Source of the DNA: Maniola hyperantus | Taxonomy: Eukaryota; Arthropoda; Insecta; Lepidoptera; Nymphalidae | DNA length: 64,000 bases | Direction: 5' to 3' | Assembly: GCF_902806685.2 (NCBI RefSeq) | Contig: NC_048541.1 | Span: 13,340,662-13,404,661, forward strand | Shown here: positions 1-9,836 of the stretch, one piece after another | How positions within the stretch are numbered: the first letter of the stretch is position 1 | Layout of the letters: every line of letters starts with the position of its first letter | Notes under the pieces: model-generated | What the model was told of the DNA's origin: nothing | The model's database searches: none | The model's input: the letters and a program-made list of their open reading frames with translations, nothing else | Position numbers and translations under genes: made by a program

Positions 1-795
1 ATTAATTTTAATGTTCAATCGCCATTTAAATCTTTAACTGAGGAATAATTTTGACTTTTGGCAATTTTTGTATGAGAAATCTACCAAACTGATTCCGCAT
101 TTAGTAAAGTTATCTAACGTTTGAAAAATCTGACCTTAATATTAATTTTAGCTATTCATACTTAAAAACTCAATATACTTACTTTTACATACTTATTATT
201 ATGAGTCAAAATCAAAAAGAAAAGTAATACGGATCAAAAGCATAAGTTATATAGTTATTTATTACTAGATTGAAAACGATACGGATTTTTCAATGCTTTC
301 AGCCCACTATTTCTAGCACAAGTAGGTACTTTACCCAATATGGACTTGTAAGTTTGAATAATGTTTATGTCTACAACTGTTAGATAACAATTCATTAGTT
401 TAATTGGACGTAAGCTAGTTCGGACTAACCGCTGCGGTCGCCGATATTATCATTAGTCGTGTGTGATCACGTCAAATTCGCATTATCTTATATGCTTTGA
501 TGACGTCATATCTATTGTATGTTCTGATAATTGTTATGGCTCCAGTACACAATGATCTAATTAGGCAAACGATGGCCATCACTGCCATTAAAATTCGCAA
601 ACCCAAAATCGTCTACGTCTGATAATAATCGGTGACCGATTTTTTGTTGGCGAAAAATTAAGCATACACATTAAAACGCACACGTCCTACTAAAAGTTGG
701 TAAAAATCTGTGATAAAATTCGGTGAAATTATCGGCCCAATTATTGAACCAACAAAAACACCGTGTGCGGAGCGGAGCACCTTACGCCAAGTATT
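1..795. other. AT-rich stretch with no recognised feature
   Basis: No long open frame, SINE head, Helitron-like terminus or inverted repeat was recognised here. It may be unique intergenic or intronic DNA or very old repeat sequence. Confidence 0.5.
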
Positions 796-796
796 T

Positions 797-1293
797 GTTT
801 ATTTATTTATTTATTTTATAGCTAATTGGTACGGCAGAGTAACTAGATGATTAATGATAAATTTAAATACAAATAAAGGCACAAAAAAGACACAAAATAC
901 AAAACGATAAAACATTAAAGGATTTTGAATGTACGCTGAGAACATTGAATGACATATTATTCATGCAATGCTCTCCGCATACTTCAGTAACTCCCGAAGC
1001 AAAATTATACACCCACCATTGAATGGGTCCCATTGAGCAATTATGGTCCAAAAGCGCGTTGAACGATGCCAATGAACGTGGTATAGGTGCCATAGCTCTA
1101 GCAACAGTGCGATGATGTGGGACCACAAAAAGTTTATTTTTTCGTGGACGAAGATTACTGTTAGATTTAAGGACACGAAGACACAGTTGGTCATGAAGGT
1201 CTGGAGCATTGACATCTCCTCGCAACATTCGACATAATTTTTAGTTGATCGCAAATCCGTCTGACCTCCAGGGAGTTGAAACCTAAGCAACCT
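797..1293 (-). pseudogene. 5'-truncated LINE, reverse-transcriptase C-terminal tail and 3' end
   Basis: On the minus strand the frame 1228-863 reads like the C-terminal extension of a Jockey/CR1-like ORF2: LRGDVNAPDLHDQLCLRV, then FVVPHHRTVARAMAPIPRSL, then FNALLDHN. Upstream, in another frame, the segment LEVRRICDQLKIMS (about 1260-1220) fits directly in front of it, so a frameshift near 1230 breaks the coding region. The polymerase core is absent because the copy is 5'-truncated near 1293. On the minus strand the sequence ends in AAAT repeats at about 797-820, a common 3' tail for such LINEs. The clade is inferred from recognition of the tail; a different non-LTR clade is possible. Confidence 0.6.
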
Positions 1294-1306
1294 AAGAAAA
1301 TTTTAG

Positions 1307-1402
1307 TTGGATATCGGAAAGGGAATTTGGTTGGATATAGGAAAGGGAATTTGGTTGGTTATAGGAAAGGGAATTTCGTTGGATATAGGAAAGGGAGTAG
1401 GT
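1307..1402 (+). repeat. 24-bp tandem repeat, four copies
   Basis: Four consecutive units beginning TTGGATATAGGAAAGGG lie end to end with a few substitutions. The unit is a multiple of three, so it keeps an open frame that would read DIGKGIWL repeated. There is no other coding support and it is treated as a minisatellite. Confidence 0.85.
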
Positions 1403-1601
1403 GTTTTGTACAAGAATTACTGGCCAAACGTGACAGGTCTATTTGAGCTTGTTATATTTCTGGGGCAATTTGGACATCCGAAAGACCGTTAATCTAAAGA
1501 GTCCATTAGACGATAGGTTCTACACCAGTCAGTCCTGTCAATCACCATCAGTCATGACAGCAAAACCTACCGTGCAATGGATGCCTTATGCTAGTATCTA
1601 A

Positions 1602-1660
1602 TTAATAAGTTCTCAACCACAATCCTCCATGTTTGAATAGTACTTGGGCTAGGCCTTACT
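1602..1660 (+). repeat. Fragment of a dispersed repeat shared with 2.6 and 3.6 kb
   Basis: The segment with CAACCACAATCCTCC and GTACTTGGGCTA recurs at about 2610-2655 and, in part, at 3650-3665. It is an old element of unknown class. Confidence 0.5.
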
Positions 1661-1794
1661 CCAGAATCTAAAGTTTCATTTACGCCAGAGTACCTTAAAC
1701 CTAGTAGTGCAAGTTATATTGTGGTATGCCACAGAGCTAATGGTACCTATAATAATAATTTGAAATGTAGCAAGAATCGTTGGCTTTACGTCAC

Positions 1795-2135
1795 CATCAT
1801 CATCATCATCATCGTTGTCAACCCATGACCGCCTCACTAAATAGCACGGGTCTCCTCTCGAATGAAAAGGGTTTTAGCATAGTCTACCACGCTGGTCTAA
1901 TGCGGATTGGCAGACTGCACATACCTTGGAGAACATTATGGAGAACTCTCAGGCTGCCTCTAGCTGGTCTTGCTCTCATGGTTTCCTCACAATGTTTTCC
2001 TTCAGCGTTAAAGCAAGTGATATTGAATTACTTAAAAAATACATAACTCCGAAAAGTTAGTGATGCGTGCCCGGGATTGAAACCCCAACCTCCGATTAGG
2101 AGGCGGACGTCTTAACCACTAGGCTATCACAGCTT
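1795..2135 (-). mobile_element. SINE-A, tRNA-derived SINE with (GAT)n tail
   Basis: Read on the minus strand this is the commonest SINE in the window. The head contains a pol III A-box match (TAGCCTAGTGG) and a B-box region that is altered here from the usual GTTCGATCC. A body of about 200 bp follows, ending in (GAT)n, seen as CAT repeats at 1795-1816. The body has the conserved marks TTTTCGGAGTTATGTGCG-like and TTCTCCATAATG. The copy carries a small insertion in the body. It resembles tRNA-derived lepidopteran SINEs; the exact published family was not checked. Confidence 0.85.
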
Positions 2136-2288
2136 CGTATCGGCATTACGTAGCGTGATAATATTATATTCCAATTTTGCAACACGATGTTTTGGCATAA
2201 AATTGCCTGGTAAAAATAAAGGCATATAATTTGCTATTTAAGGCCGCAAAATTACCGAAGGTTTTCATTTGTAGCATGTAGCAATATT

Positions 2289-2577
2289 GGCACCGATTCC
2301 GTTGTCTTTCTCTAAACTAAATTTAGAGTATCTGCATCCTTTTCTTTTTAACAATGCTAAAAAGGGACAGAACATGAACTTTACATTTAAAGACTCTAAA
2401 TTTTAGTGCACGCTACAAATTTAAACAGTAGGCTCGCGACTGTGCGCTAAAATCACGGGTTGTACCATCTAAAAATTAAATTTAAAACTGTCAAACTGCG
2501 TCTGTCCTTTTCATATTATATTAATAAGAAGAAGATGCGAATACTCTAAAATTAGGTTGTGCTCAGAATCAGTACCA
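2289..2577. mobile_element. MITE-like element of about 290 bp with imperfect TIRs (copy 1)
   Basis: The copy starts GGCACCGATTCCGTTGTC and ends CTCAGAATCAGTACC. Reading inward from each end gives similar but imperfect inverted repeats, including TTTAGAGTAT near both ends. A near-identical copy lies at 30334-30620 in the same orientation, which fixes the boundaries. No open frame is present. Confidence 0.75.
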
Positions 2578-2599
2578 TGGCCTTGCTCCGGAGTAAAAT

Positions 2600-2800
2600 A
2601 GCCTTAATTAAGTTTTCAACCACAATCCTCCGTGTTTGAGCAGTGCTTGGGCTATTTATCTCCTTGTATAATATTATCGTAGTTCGAAACAACGCTCGCA
2701 GCTTATATTCCGAGTGTAAACCTGAATATTGCAATCGATCAGCCGCCTGGCATGCTCATGAATAATGCCATTCCATTGAGGAAACTTTTACAAAAGACTT
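2600..2800 (+). repeat. Dispersed repeat of unknown class
   Basis: Sequence including GGGCTATTTATC, then GAAACAACGCT, GCTTATATTC and GCAATCGATCAG recurs at 3650-3760. Its last part (CATGCTCATGAATAA and the GAGGCAACTTTTA-like end) recurs at 6030-6120. Copies are degenerate and carry no coding potential. Confidence 0.55.
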
Positions 2801-2897
2801 ATTTACTTCTGGCAAGCTTTAGGAGAATGTGACAAAGAGTGATTGATTGGAAATAAATATTATCAGGTACATAATAACATGATAAACATAGGCATGC

Positions 2898-3095
2898 CCA
2901 TTGACTTATATATTACTTCGTATGGACAGGGCTCTTGAACAAACAAATGACACCGACTCAGTGGTGCTTTAGCACCAATGCAACCTCAGTGACCTCTGGA
3001 TTTCAAACGGGTCGTTCATTAGTATTTAAGAGGTGGCGCTGATTTATTTGGTTCCAAAACCCTGAAAAATTTTGTTCGCTTGACCATGTCTTGTC
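2898..3095 (+). repeat. Dispersed repeat containing CTTCGTATGGACAGGGC
   Basis: The segment TATATTACTTCGTATGGAC with the following GAACAAACAAA recurs at 15515-15570 and 43450-43500. The end, CTTGTCATTTAT, recurs at 43550. The class is unknown. Confidence 0.5.
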
Positions 3096-3124
3096 ATTTA
3101 TATCGATGGACATGCCACAAGCAT

Positions 3125-3300
3125 AGAATAGGCCGTAATCCACCGCGCTGGCTTAGTGCAAATTGGCAGATTTCACACACCTTTGAGAACATCACGAAGA
3201 ACCCTCAGGTTTCCTCACTATGTTTTACTTTACTGTTAAAACAAGTGCTATTTATTTGCTTAAAACTCCGGAACCAACCATAGATCTCTCAAATCGGAGG
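3125..3300 (-). mobile_element. Degenerate SINE-A fragment
   Basis: On the minus strand it retains CTCCGATTTGAGAG, ACTCCGG, the GAGGAAACCTGAGGG segment and AAAGGTGTGTGAAATCTGCC. The tRNA-like head is largely lost. Substitutions are much heavier than in the copies at 19.4 and 20.9 kb, so this is an old insertion. Confidence 0.6.
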
Positions 3301-3604
3301 GTTTTTTTACCCGCTGGTAAAAATGCAGTTACGCATACCGCACAAGGGCGGTTATGTGGTACTCACTCGCAATTTTTTCAACCGCCATCAACATATTCAC
3401 TAAAAACACAGCGGTACCGTCCGCTTCAAGTATAAGGCGTCTCAGGATCCCAGATATCGGATGAGACTGAGACGTGAAAAAAATGGGAGGTCTTATAGAT
3501 ATTACTCTATCATCACTTGGTATAAAGGAAAAGGATATTTAGCCAATGAAATAATTATTTCACAAAACAAAAATGTTAACAAAGTAGATAACCAACTGAA
3601 TTGA

Positions 3605-3770
3605 TTAAGTTCCAGTGTACCTTAAGTTATAAATTCCAAGTAAACTATTGTACTTGGGCTATTTATCTTCTTGTTTATTATTATCGGAGTTTGAAACAAC
3701 GCTGTGGCTTATATTCAAATTTGAATATCGCAATCAATCAGTCGTTTGGCTGATTATCAAATTAAAATAC
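3605..3770 (+). repeat. Second copy of the 2.6-kb dispersed repeat
   Basis: Matches 2600-2735 in GGGCTATTTATCT, GAAACAACGCTG, GGCTTATATTC and GCAATCAATCAG. It diverges on both sides. Confidence 0.55.
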
Positions 3771-3838
3771 AGGCGAGGTTATTATTGGACGAGCTTATTA
3801 TTGGGATTGAGGGACGAGAACTGAGAGGACCGTGTGGT

Positions 3839-3998
3839 TTTTTTAAATTGAGATAGCGAGCAAACGAGCAGGCGGGTCACCTGATGTTAAGTGATTACCG
3901 CCACCCATGAACATTTTCAGCACCAGAGGAACCGCCGATGCGTTGCCGGCCTTTTAGGGATTTGTTGGTCCGCCCCTTGAAAAACCCCATGGTAACCC
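3839..3998 (-). mobile_element. 3' end fragment of the LINE family seen at 12.6 kb
   Basis: Nearly identical over its length to the 3' terminal part of the element at 12571-13337. The minus strand reads through GCCGGCAACGCATCGG, the TTAAGTGATTACC-type region as its complement, then CGCTATCTCAATTT and a short A run. Only about 160 bp remain, covering the last ORF2 codons and the 3' UTR. Confidence 0.8.
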
Positions 3999-4168
3999 CG
4001 TGGTATAGTTGTTGTTGTCTAATTCAGTCGATTGCGTAGGTTAAGCAACCAAAGCTAATCGCTGGATAACTGAGCAACTTAAAACTCTGAAATCCTTCAT
4101 GCATGAGAGCAAATTAAGGCGCTGGTCTTGGTTATTGTCAATAACATCTGAAATCGCACTCTCACCAC

Positions 4169-4295
4169 CGTACTCAGAGTCGCTAATCGTTACTTAAGAT
4201 TGAGTTAAAACGAGACAGATTTATGTCAGAGATATATAATAGCTCTGCCTCGTTTTAACTAAATTTAAATAACGATTAAGTGACTCTGAGTACGG
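4169..4295. mobile_element. Hairpin MITE of about 127 bp
   Basis: The ends are inverted copies: CCGTACTCAGAGTCGCTAAT at the left matches ATTAAGTGACTCTGAGTACGG-like sequence at the right. The TTAAAACGAG block is also mirrored, giving arms of roughly 55 bp around a short AT-rich centre. No coding capacity. Confidence 0.8.
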
Positions 4296-4547
4296 CTGTT
4301 AGAACTAAGTCGTATGCGGAAAGATCAGTGAGCATTATTTCCCCAAGAAAACTTCTTTTTCGCGTGCCTCTTCGACTAGCGAAGGTTGGCAGTCAGGTTT
4401 GTGTATTCCACTTTGTTCTTCGTGAGGCGAAATAGTTCTGCTACACTCACGATTCCCGTCCACTCCGTAGATTTCCTGATGAGTATTGAATATTTGCATG
4501 CTAGATATGTAATAGAATATGAAAATCGCTTATACTTATTTATGACT
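4296..4547. other. Unassigned low-copy stretch
   Basis: Slightly GC-richer than its flanks, with no frame or terminal repeat recognised. It could be part of an old LINE. Confidence 0.3.
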
Positions 4548-5030
4548 AGCTGATTCCTGCGACTTCGTCCGCGTGGATTTACGTTTTTTAAAATCCCGTG
4601 GGAACTCTTTGATTTTTCGGGATTGTTGTCGTTGCTTGGTACCTACAATACCTAACAAAAAAAGAATGAATGAAATCGGACAAGGCGTTAATGAACTACA
4701 ACTCAGTATACATTTTAACTTTCATCCCCTCTCCTACGGGAACCATGCTGAATTTCGGGATAAAAAGTATCCTATATTCTTCCTCATAGTATGACCTCAA
4801 ATCGTACCAAGTTTCATTGGAATCCATTCAGTAGTTTCAGCGTGATGCGCGGCCGTGATACAGACAGACAGACAGACACACAGACAGATAGACAGACAGA
4901 CAGACAGACAAAAATGAAAAAAATTACAGTTTCGGGTTCAGTATCGATTATAGAGTGCCCTCGAAAAAAAAATTTCAAAATATCTTCATGTACAGAATTT
5001 GACCTGTTACAGTTTTATTATAAGTATTGA
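4548..5030 (-). mobile_element. Helitron-like element with (CAGA)n
   Basis: On the minus strand it ends with the hairpin GCGGACGAAGTCGCAGG followed by a CTAG terminus (plus-strand ACTAGCTGATTCC at 4548). A CAGA microsatellite spans about 4859-4912. The 5' part differs from the Hel-A copies elsewhere, so this is a distinct or chimeric family sharing the Hel-A 3' end. Confidence 0.6.
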
Positions 5031-5034
5031 TGAT

Positions 5035-5058
5035 GATTGATTGATTGATTGATTGATT
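5035..5058 (+). repeat. (GATT)n microsatellite
   Basis: About five to six GATT units in a row. Confidence 0.85.
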
Positions 5059-5096
5059 TACCTATTACATCACTAACACATCCTATGTACTCATGT

Positions 5097-5228
5097 TCAA
5101 AGTCAAAGTCAAAGTCAAATGATTTATTCAAAATAGGTAGTAAATTATTACTCTTTCTGATAGTCAGATTTTGGATTTGTAAGATATTATAGTGGTGATA
5201 ATTATTACGCAAACTTAAAACTAAAGCT
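5097..5228 (-). mobile_element. 3' end of the LINE family seen at 36.5 and 59.7 kb
   Basis: On the minus strand the copy ends with TTATTTTGAATAAATCATTT and then TTTGAC repeats, here four units. It matches 36555-36676 over about 125 bp. Only the 3' UTR is present. Confidence 0.75.
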
Positions 5229-5257
5229 ATTCAGCAAATAAATTCTATTCTATTCCA

Positions 5258-5440
5258 GTCTTCCGGATGTTGCACAGCCAGGACTTTTTTCTGCGACCAA
5301 CGCCTCTTCCTTCGGCAACTTTTCCCATCATGATGAGTTGTAGGAGTTCGTACCTTTTGTGCCGCAGAACTTCCACATTCGTGATTTTATCCCAAGAAAC
5401 CCTCAGCAATGAAGAATACACATTCCGAGCGGAGGACACA
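5258..5440 (-). pseudogene. RTE-like ORF2 fragment with internal deletion
   Basis: The minus-strand frame 5439-5245 reads LLRVSWDKITNVEVL, then KRYELLQLIMMGKVAEG, then GRRKKSWLCNIRK. These resemble consecutive conserved blocks of the C-terminal part of RTE-type endonuclease/reverse-transcriptase proteins found widely in insects. The stretch between the VL of the first block and KRYELL is shorter than I would expect, suggesting an internal deletion. There is no start, no polymerase core, and the frame closes soon after. Clade assignment is by recognition only. Confidence 0.6.
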
Positions 5441-5824
5441 AACAGATATAATATAATTTTATTATTATACTGCCGACGAACTTAAGACGGTGCAGTGTAG
5501 TGGCGCGAAATGGGTGAATAGGAAGGAGGAGAACCATATGTGGTGCCGCTCTCCAGGGAAAGGTCTAGGTCCAGAGTGGACATATACCTCTTAGAAGGCT
5601 GATGATTGCGGTAAAGTTTAGGTGAATGAGACCTCCGAACTTTTATACTTCTTCTTGGCTTCTCCAAACTGGAAAGCAAATTCTACTAAGAAGAGCCGTC
5701 AAGAAGCTCAGCAGTTGCTCTTTTGAAAGTTACTATATAAATAGTAATACTTTCAATGTAACTTAACTTATTACACTGTTTTGTAACCAAGTTACTTGTT
5801 AGGATGTAAAATAAAATAAATCTT

Positions 5825-6015
5825 ATACCGGCCTCCCACGGTGCGTGATATTATGAACGGACGCCCGCACCAATGCAACGCACCATGGGAAGAGTATCGT
5901 CCGTGGTAGCGCAGAGACGCCATTGTCCGAGCCTTGAGCGTGATGCGTGCCTTTCCGTAGTCGTCGGCCGCGCGAGATAATCCTCAGAATCACGCACCGT
6001 GGGGAGCCAGTATTA
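5825..6015. mobile_element. MITE of about 190 bp
   Basis: The left end, GGCCTCCCACGGTGCGTGAT, is mirrored at the right by ATCACGCACCGTGGGGAGCC with one or two mismatches. The interior is GC-rich and non-coding. Confidence 0.75.
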
Positions 6016-6024
6016 TAGACTAGC

Positions 6025-6130
6025 CATTAGGTTTCGTAAACATCGCGATCAATCAGCGGGTTGTCATCCTCATGAATAAAATCGCCTTGTTGAGGCAACT
6101 TTACGAAAGATTAGTCTCTTGTAGCAAGCG
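6025..6130 (+). repeat. Partial copy of the 2.6-kb dispersed repeat
   Basis: CGATCAATCAGCGG, CCTCATGAATAAAAT and GTTGAGGCAACTTTAC match 2730-2800. Strongly diverged. Confidence 0.45.
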
Positions 6131-6175
6131 ACATAACGCTACAACAAGTGATGGATCGTTAGTGAGAGAATATCT

Positions 6176-6367
6176 TCTATAATATAAAAATGAATCGCTA
6201 AATGTGTTGCTGATCGCAAATCTCGAGAACAGCTGAACCGATTTCTCTAATTCTTTTTTTATAATATTCCTTGAAGTACGAGGATGGTTCTTACGGAGAG
6301 ATTTTTTTTTTAAAAATCCTGAAATATAATCGACTGTTAGGCGGTACGAAGTTCGCCGGGGCAGCTA
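6176..6367 (+). mobile_element. Hel-C, Helitron-like element (GGCG hairpin family)
   Basis: Begins TCTATAATATAAAAATGAAT and ends with the hairpin GGCGGTACGAAGTTCGCC followed by GGGGCAGCTAATA, where the expected CTAG has decayed to CTAA. It has no coding capacity. Sister copies lie at 11.0, 17.1, 22.8 and 41.3 kb. Confidence 0.7.
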
Positions 6368-6615
6368 ATAACTAATATTTTACTGACAAAATAGGAAGAA
6401 GCATAATAGTACATTATGGTACAAGTGTTTAATGTTGGTGATTGATGCTGAGGCGCCATTGAGACCCGAACCCTTAGGTGAGGGTCTTAAGATAGCCGAG
6501 GATGGTAATCATCAACACACACGAGTATCATACGACGTTTTTCAACACACTTGTGAAGAAAATAGTACTAAAAATATATTTGTACTAATGAACACGATCT
6601 TTTTGGTATCGAAAC

Positions 6616-6832
6616 TTTTTTAAGAACAAAGCAAGTCAACAGAAGTTAACCAATAAAATAAAATAAAAACTCTATAACTCACTTGTGCATAATAAATAGC
6701 AATGAAAAGTCAGTTTTATTATAGGTGTAATTGAACTTTTTAAGAACAAAGCAACTTAACCAATAAAAAAAGTATAACTCACTTGTGAATAATAGCAATG
6801 AAAAAGTCACAGTTTGATTATAGGTATCGTTA
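6616..6832 (+). repeat. Tandem duplication of about 120 bp, two copies
   Basis: TTTTTAAGAACAAAGCAA, ACCAATAAA, TATAACTCACTTGTG and AATAGCAATGAAAA occur in the same order at 6616-6727 and 6737-6832. The second copy lacks a few bases. No open frame spans both. Confidence 0.8.
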
Positions 6833-7235
6833 TGGGCCTGATTGCGGTGAAATTAGAGACACTTTATGGGCAGGTGTGTTAAAAATATTTATCAGAGGAG
6901 CACACGACGACCTGTCGCATAGTACACCTGCATGACATGACATCTACCATTGAATATAATGTTGATATCAAAACTTTAACATAATATACGTAGCTAGATC
7001 AATTATTGCGTGCACCTACCTAAACTATTAGACGCAAATGCATTTAGGTTAATTATTGTTGGTTAGGTTAACTTAGTCTATCTCATACGGTCACCGCTTT
7101 TCCCATATGTGCACAGTTATCTAGGACGGATCTAATTGGGATTTCCTTATAAATTAAGCTTACAGAATCTGTTAGTTATATTAGGAACAAGCATAGTTAG
7201 TAGCTGGTGTGATATATATATACATAAAGTAAAAA
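6833..7235. other. Unassigned stretch
   Basis: No terminal repeats or long frame recognised. A short GACCTGTCGCATAGTAC at about 6910 resembles one end of the MITE at 43.64 kb. Confidence 0.35.
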
Positions 7236-7530
7236 GGGTGTGATAGCCCAGTGGTTAGGACTCCGCCTCCTAATCGGAGGTCTGGGGTTTGATCCCGGGC
7301 ACGCATCTCAAATTTTTCGGAGTTATGTGCGTTTTAAGTAATTAAATATCACTTGCTTTGACGGTGAAGGAAAACATCGCGAGGAAACCTGCAAGCTTGA
7401 GTTCTCCATTATGTTTTCAAAAGTATGTAAAGTCTGCCAATCCGCAGTTGGCCAGCGTGGTGGACTATGGCCAAACCCTGCTCATGAGAGGAAACCCGTA
7501 CTCTGTAGTGAGCCGGCTATAGGTTGTTTT
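7236..7530 (+). mobile_element. SINE-A copy with intact A and B boxes, shortened tail
   Basis: The A-box-like TAGCCCAGTGG and B-box region GTTTGATCCC are visible. The body runs through TTTTCGGAGTTATGTGCG, GAAAACATCG and TGGCCAGCGTGG to GTAGTGAGCCGGC. The (GAT)n tail is missing after GGTTG and the end is degraded. Confidence 0.8.
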
Positions 7531-7679
7531 ATGTTGAAAATAAAAAATGGAGTCTTTTTTATTTCTGCCAGTGAATTCAAAAATAAAAATCACAGAATCA
7601 AAAGAAAGGACATTTCAAAAAAAGCCAACCGCTTCGCAGTAAAAATTGCGGAGCTGTTAAAACTTAGCTAATACCGTGT

Positions 7680-7745
7680 AACAAGGCAGCGATCTCGGGG
7701 TAAAATCTAACGATTTAAATTGCAGTCGTTATTCCGGCGCGGCTT
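7680..7745 (-). repeat. Short repeat shared with 17.4 kb
   Basis: Contains AACGATTTAAATTGCAGTCG, which matches the complement of 17420-17445 with the adjoining GGCNGCGATCTC block. The element class is unknown. Confidence 0.5.
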
Positions 7746-7945
7746 GATTCGCAGTAAAGAACTATTTCCAACCACTAATTGCTTCTAGTAAATTGCAAAT
7801 TAGCTAGCGAACGCAATCATTTGGTACCAGCCTGCCTACATGACCTGTATTTATTTTGAACTAGCCAATGTACGGGACTTTGTTTGGATTAGGCTTATTG
7901 AAAATCCCGTGTGAACTCTTTGATTTTGATATATTTTGATGAATA

Positions 7946-8377
7946 AAAACCGGCCAAGTGCGAGTCAGGCTCGCGCGACGAGGGTTCCGTACTACAGTCG
8001 TATTTTTTAGACATTTTGCACGATAATTCAAAAACTATGATGCTTAAAAATAAATAAAAATCTGTTTTAGAATGTACAGGTGAAGACCTTTCATATGATA
8101 CCCCACTTGATATAGTCACTAACTTCGAAAGTTGAAAATACTAATTATTAATTCATGACCACAATTTAATTTTTTTTTGTGTGATCTAACCCTAAATTCA
8201 CGATTTTCAGATTTTTCCCCAAATTTCAGCTATAAGATGTACCTACCTGCCAAATTTCATGATTCTAGGTCCACGGGAAGTACCCTGTAGGTTTCTTGAC
8301 AGACAGACAGACAGACAGACAACAAAGTGATCCTATAAGGGTTCCGTTTTTCCTTTTGAGGTACGGAACCCTAAAAA
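7946..8377 (-). mobile_element. Rep-F, GGGTTCCG family, near full length
   Basis: I define the forward direction as starting TTAGGGTTCCGTACCTC and ending GCGAGTCAGGCTCGC-type hairpin plus ACTTGGCCGGTTTTT. Near both ends is the same inverted motif, GGGTTCCGTA. Inside are a (CTGT)n tract and TTTCATGATTCTAGG. There is no reverse transcriptase or transposase. A 3' hairpin close to the end would suit a Helitron relative, but the CTAG terminus is absent, so the class is left open. About 430 bp. Confidence 0.7.
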
Positions 8378-8379
8378 GT

Positions 8380-8525
8380 AGCTTAATGTGTCCGTTTCCG
8401 AGATGCAAGCTCTTTCTGCACCTAATTTCATCAAAATTGGTTAATTATTAGTAGTTACACATATAGCAAAAGGTAACAAACAGATAGAAAGACACACTTT
8501 CGTATTTATAATTTTATAATATTAA
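8380..8525 (-). mobile_element. Degenerate Hel-A fragment
   Basis: Keeps GATGCAAGCTCTTTCTG, TTTCATCAAAATTGG and the terminal block GACACACTTTCG. The CTAG end is missing. Confidence 0.6.
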
Positions 8526-8547
8526 TTAGGAAGTAGGTATCATTATT

Positions 8548-8725
8548 ACCTAAAAATGACACCTGGACATAGGTATCTTGTAGGGACTTCCACACTTCCA
8601 CAGGCCACGGTCTTGCGCCGCCTGAATCCAGCGGCTCCTTGCGACTCGTTTGATGTCGTCTGTCCACCTAGAGGGGGTGTTCCAACGCGAGGTATTCCAA
8701 GCATAGCTATCTCCATTGCCCGCTG
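8548..8725 (-). pseudogene. RTE ORF2 C-terminal fragment
   Basis: The minus-strand frame 8735-8550 contains SRWTDDIKRVARSRWIQAAQ and then DRGLWK, a motif I recognise as the end of RTE-type LINE proteins in insects. The upstream polymerase is absent. The final codons and (GAT)n 3' end are degraded. Similar tails are at 28.4, 50.1 and 56.2 kb. Confidence 0.75.
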
Positions 8726-8729
8726 AGTG

Positions 8730-9036
8730 ATTCAAAGCTTTTAATGAGGCCCATAGTTAGGGAACATGTCATGTCTCGAATCAAACAAAAGAAACAAATT
8801 GTTAAACTAGAGCTTACCTGTAGCGTACAGTCTTTATTGGGAGCTTAGTTTGTTGAGCAAAACACTTCCCACCGCTAATAGCCGATTACTACTGGTACAA
8901 AATTCGCTGAAAGCTGGTGCAAATACAATTATGTTTTCAAATGACTTCTCTACTTCGTGTTTTCATGATAGCTAGGTATGGTGTTTAATTAGTTTGATGG
9001 AAATGTTTTGATTGGGTGATTAGTTATATTATTGCA
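8730..9036. other. Unassigned AT-rich stretch
   Basis: Nothing recognised. Confidence 0.4.
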
Positions 9037-9227
9037 CTAGCTTATGCCCGCGACTTTGTCCGCGTGGACTATACAAATTTCGAACCCCTATTTTACTTCC
9101 TTAGGGATTGAATTTTGAAAAATCCTTTCTTAGCGGATGTAGTTTGAGCTGTGCGTTGATAGATCAGTGAGTGACAGAGTCAGTCAGTCAGTCAGTCAGT
9201 CAGTCAGTCACCTTTTCCTTATATAGA
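9037..9227 (-). mobile_element. Hel-B, Helitron-like element with (ACTG)n
   Basis: On the minus strand it begins TCTATATAAGG, carries an (ACTG)n tract, and ends with the hairpin GCGGACAAAGTCGCGGGC and CTAG. The flanking bases are A before TC and T after CTAG, the A/T target of Helitrons. The middle is shortened relative to the 24.9-kb copy. Confidence 0.75.
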
Positions 9228-9232
9228 TTTAC

Positions 9233-9362
9233 CATGTATTGTATCGTGTATGCCCTCATGTATGGTGCTGAAACGTGATCACTGACCAACGGCATCATAC
9301 ACAAATTATTCTAAGTCGCTCAGCGAGCTGTGGAGGTAGGGCTATGTTAAGAGTTTCCCTGG
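9233..9362 (+). pseudogene. RTE ORF2 fragment (YGAETWSLT region)
   Basis: Plus-strand translation gives LMYGAET, a stop in place of W, SLTNGIIHKLF, a stop, then VAQRAVE, and a shift before the expected MLGVSL block. This order matches the segment just after the polymerase domain in RTE-type LINEs. Two in-frame stops make it a clear relic. It abuts the Hel-B end at 9227. Confidence 0.65.
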
Positions 9363-9587
9363 AGTTTTTGGGTGGTTAAGGTTTTCATTTTTATGTGGTT
9401 GTCTTAAAATAAATTAACAGCGTCAAAATGAAAACTAGTGGCGAGAGATTTCAGGCGAGTCCAACAAAACTGAAAAAATTAAGAAAATGCAACAATTTTT
9501 GATGCAATATTTTTACAGAATCTTTTATGATATTATACAATCAGCTACAACAGTATTCATATAAGAATTACTTCGTTAACAAAATAC

Positions 9588-9836
9588 CGGTCAAGTGCGA
9601 GTTGGGACTCGCACACGAAGGGTTCCGTATTATCGTACAAGAAATAACACTTTTTTTGTGATCGCGGTTTTCGGATTTTCCTCTTGTGCTTTTGTTTTGT
9701 TGTGTATGAGACAGTGCTGTTCTCAAATTTCTAGATCAACGGGAAGTACCCTACAGATTTTGATTCCCTTGACTGGTCTTGGCAGACAGATGGACCCTAT
9801 AAGTGTTTTTCCTTTTGAGGTACGAATCCCTAAAAA
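9588..9836 (-). mobile_element. Rep-F/Rep-G short internally deleted copy
   Basis: Starts CCGGTCAAGTGCGAGT and ends GAGGTACGAATCCCTAAAAA, but the centre is only about half as long as in the 7.9-kb copy. Confidence 0.65.

Noticed and set aside
863..1228. Host protein-coding gene on the minus strand
   Set aside because: The motifs fit a LINE C-terminal tail with a frameshift and a LINE-like 3' end.
1780..2046. Open frame of 88 codons with a run of histidines
   Set aside because: The histidines come from the CAT repeats of the SINE-A tail, and the rest is SINE body read on the wrong strand.
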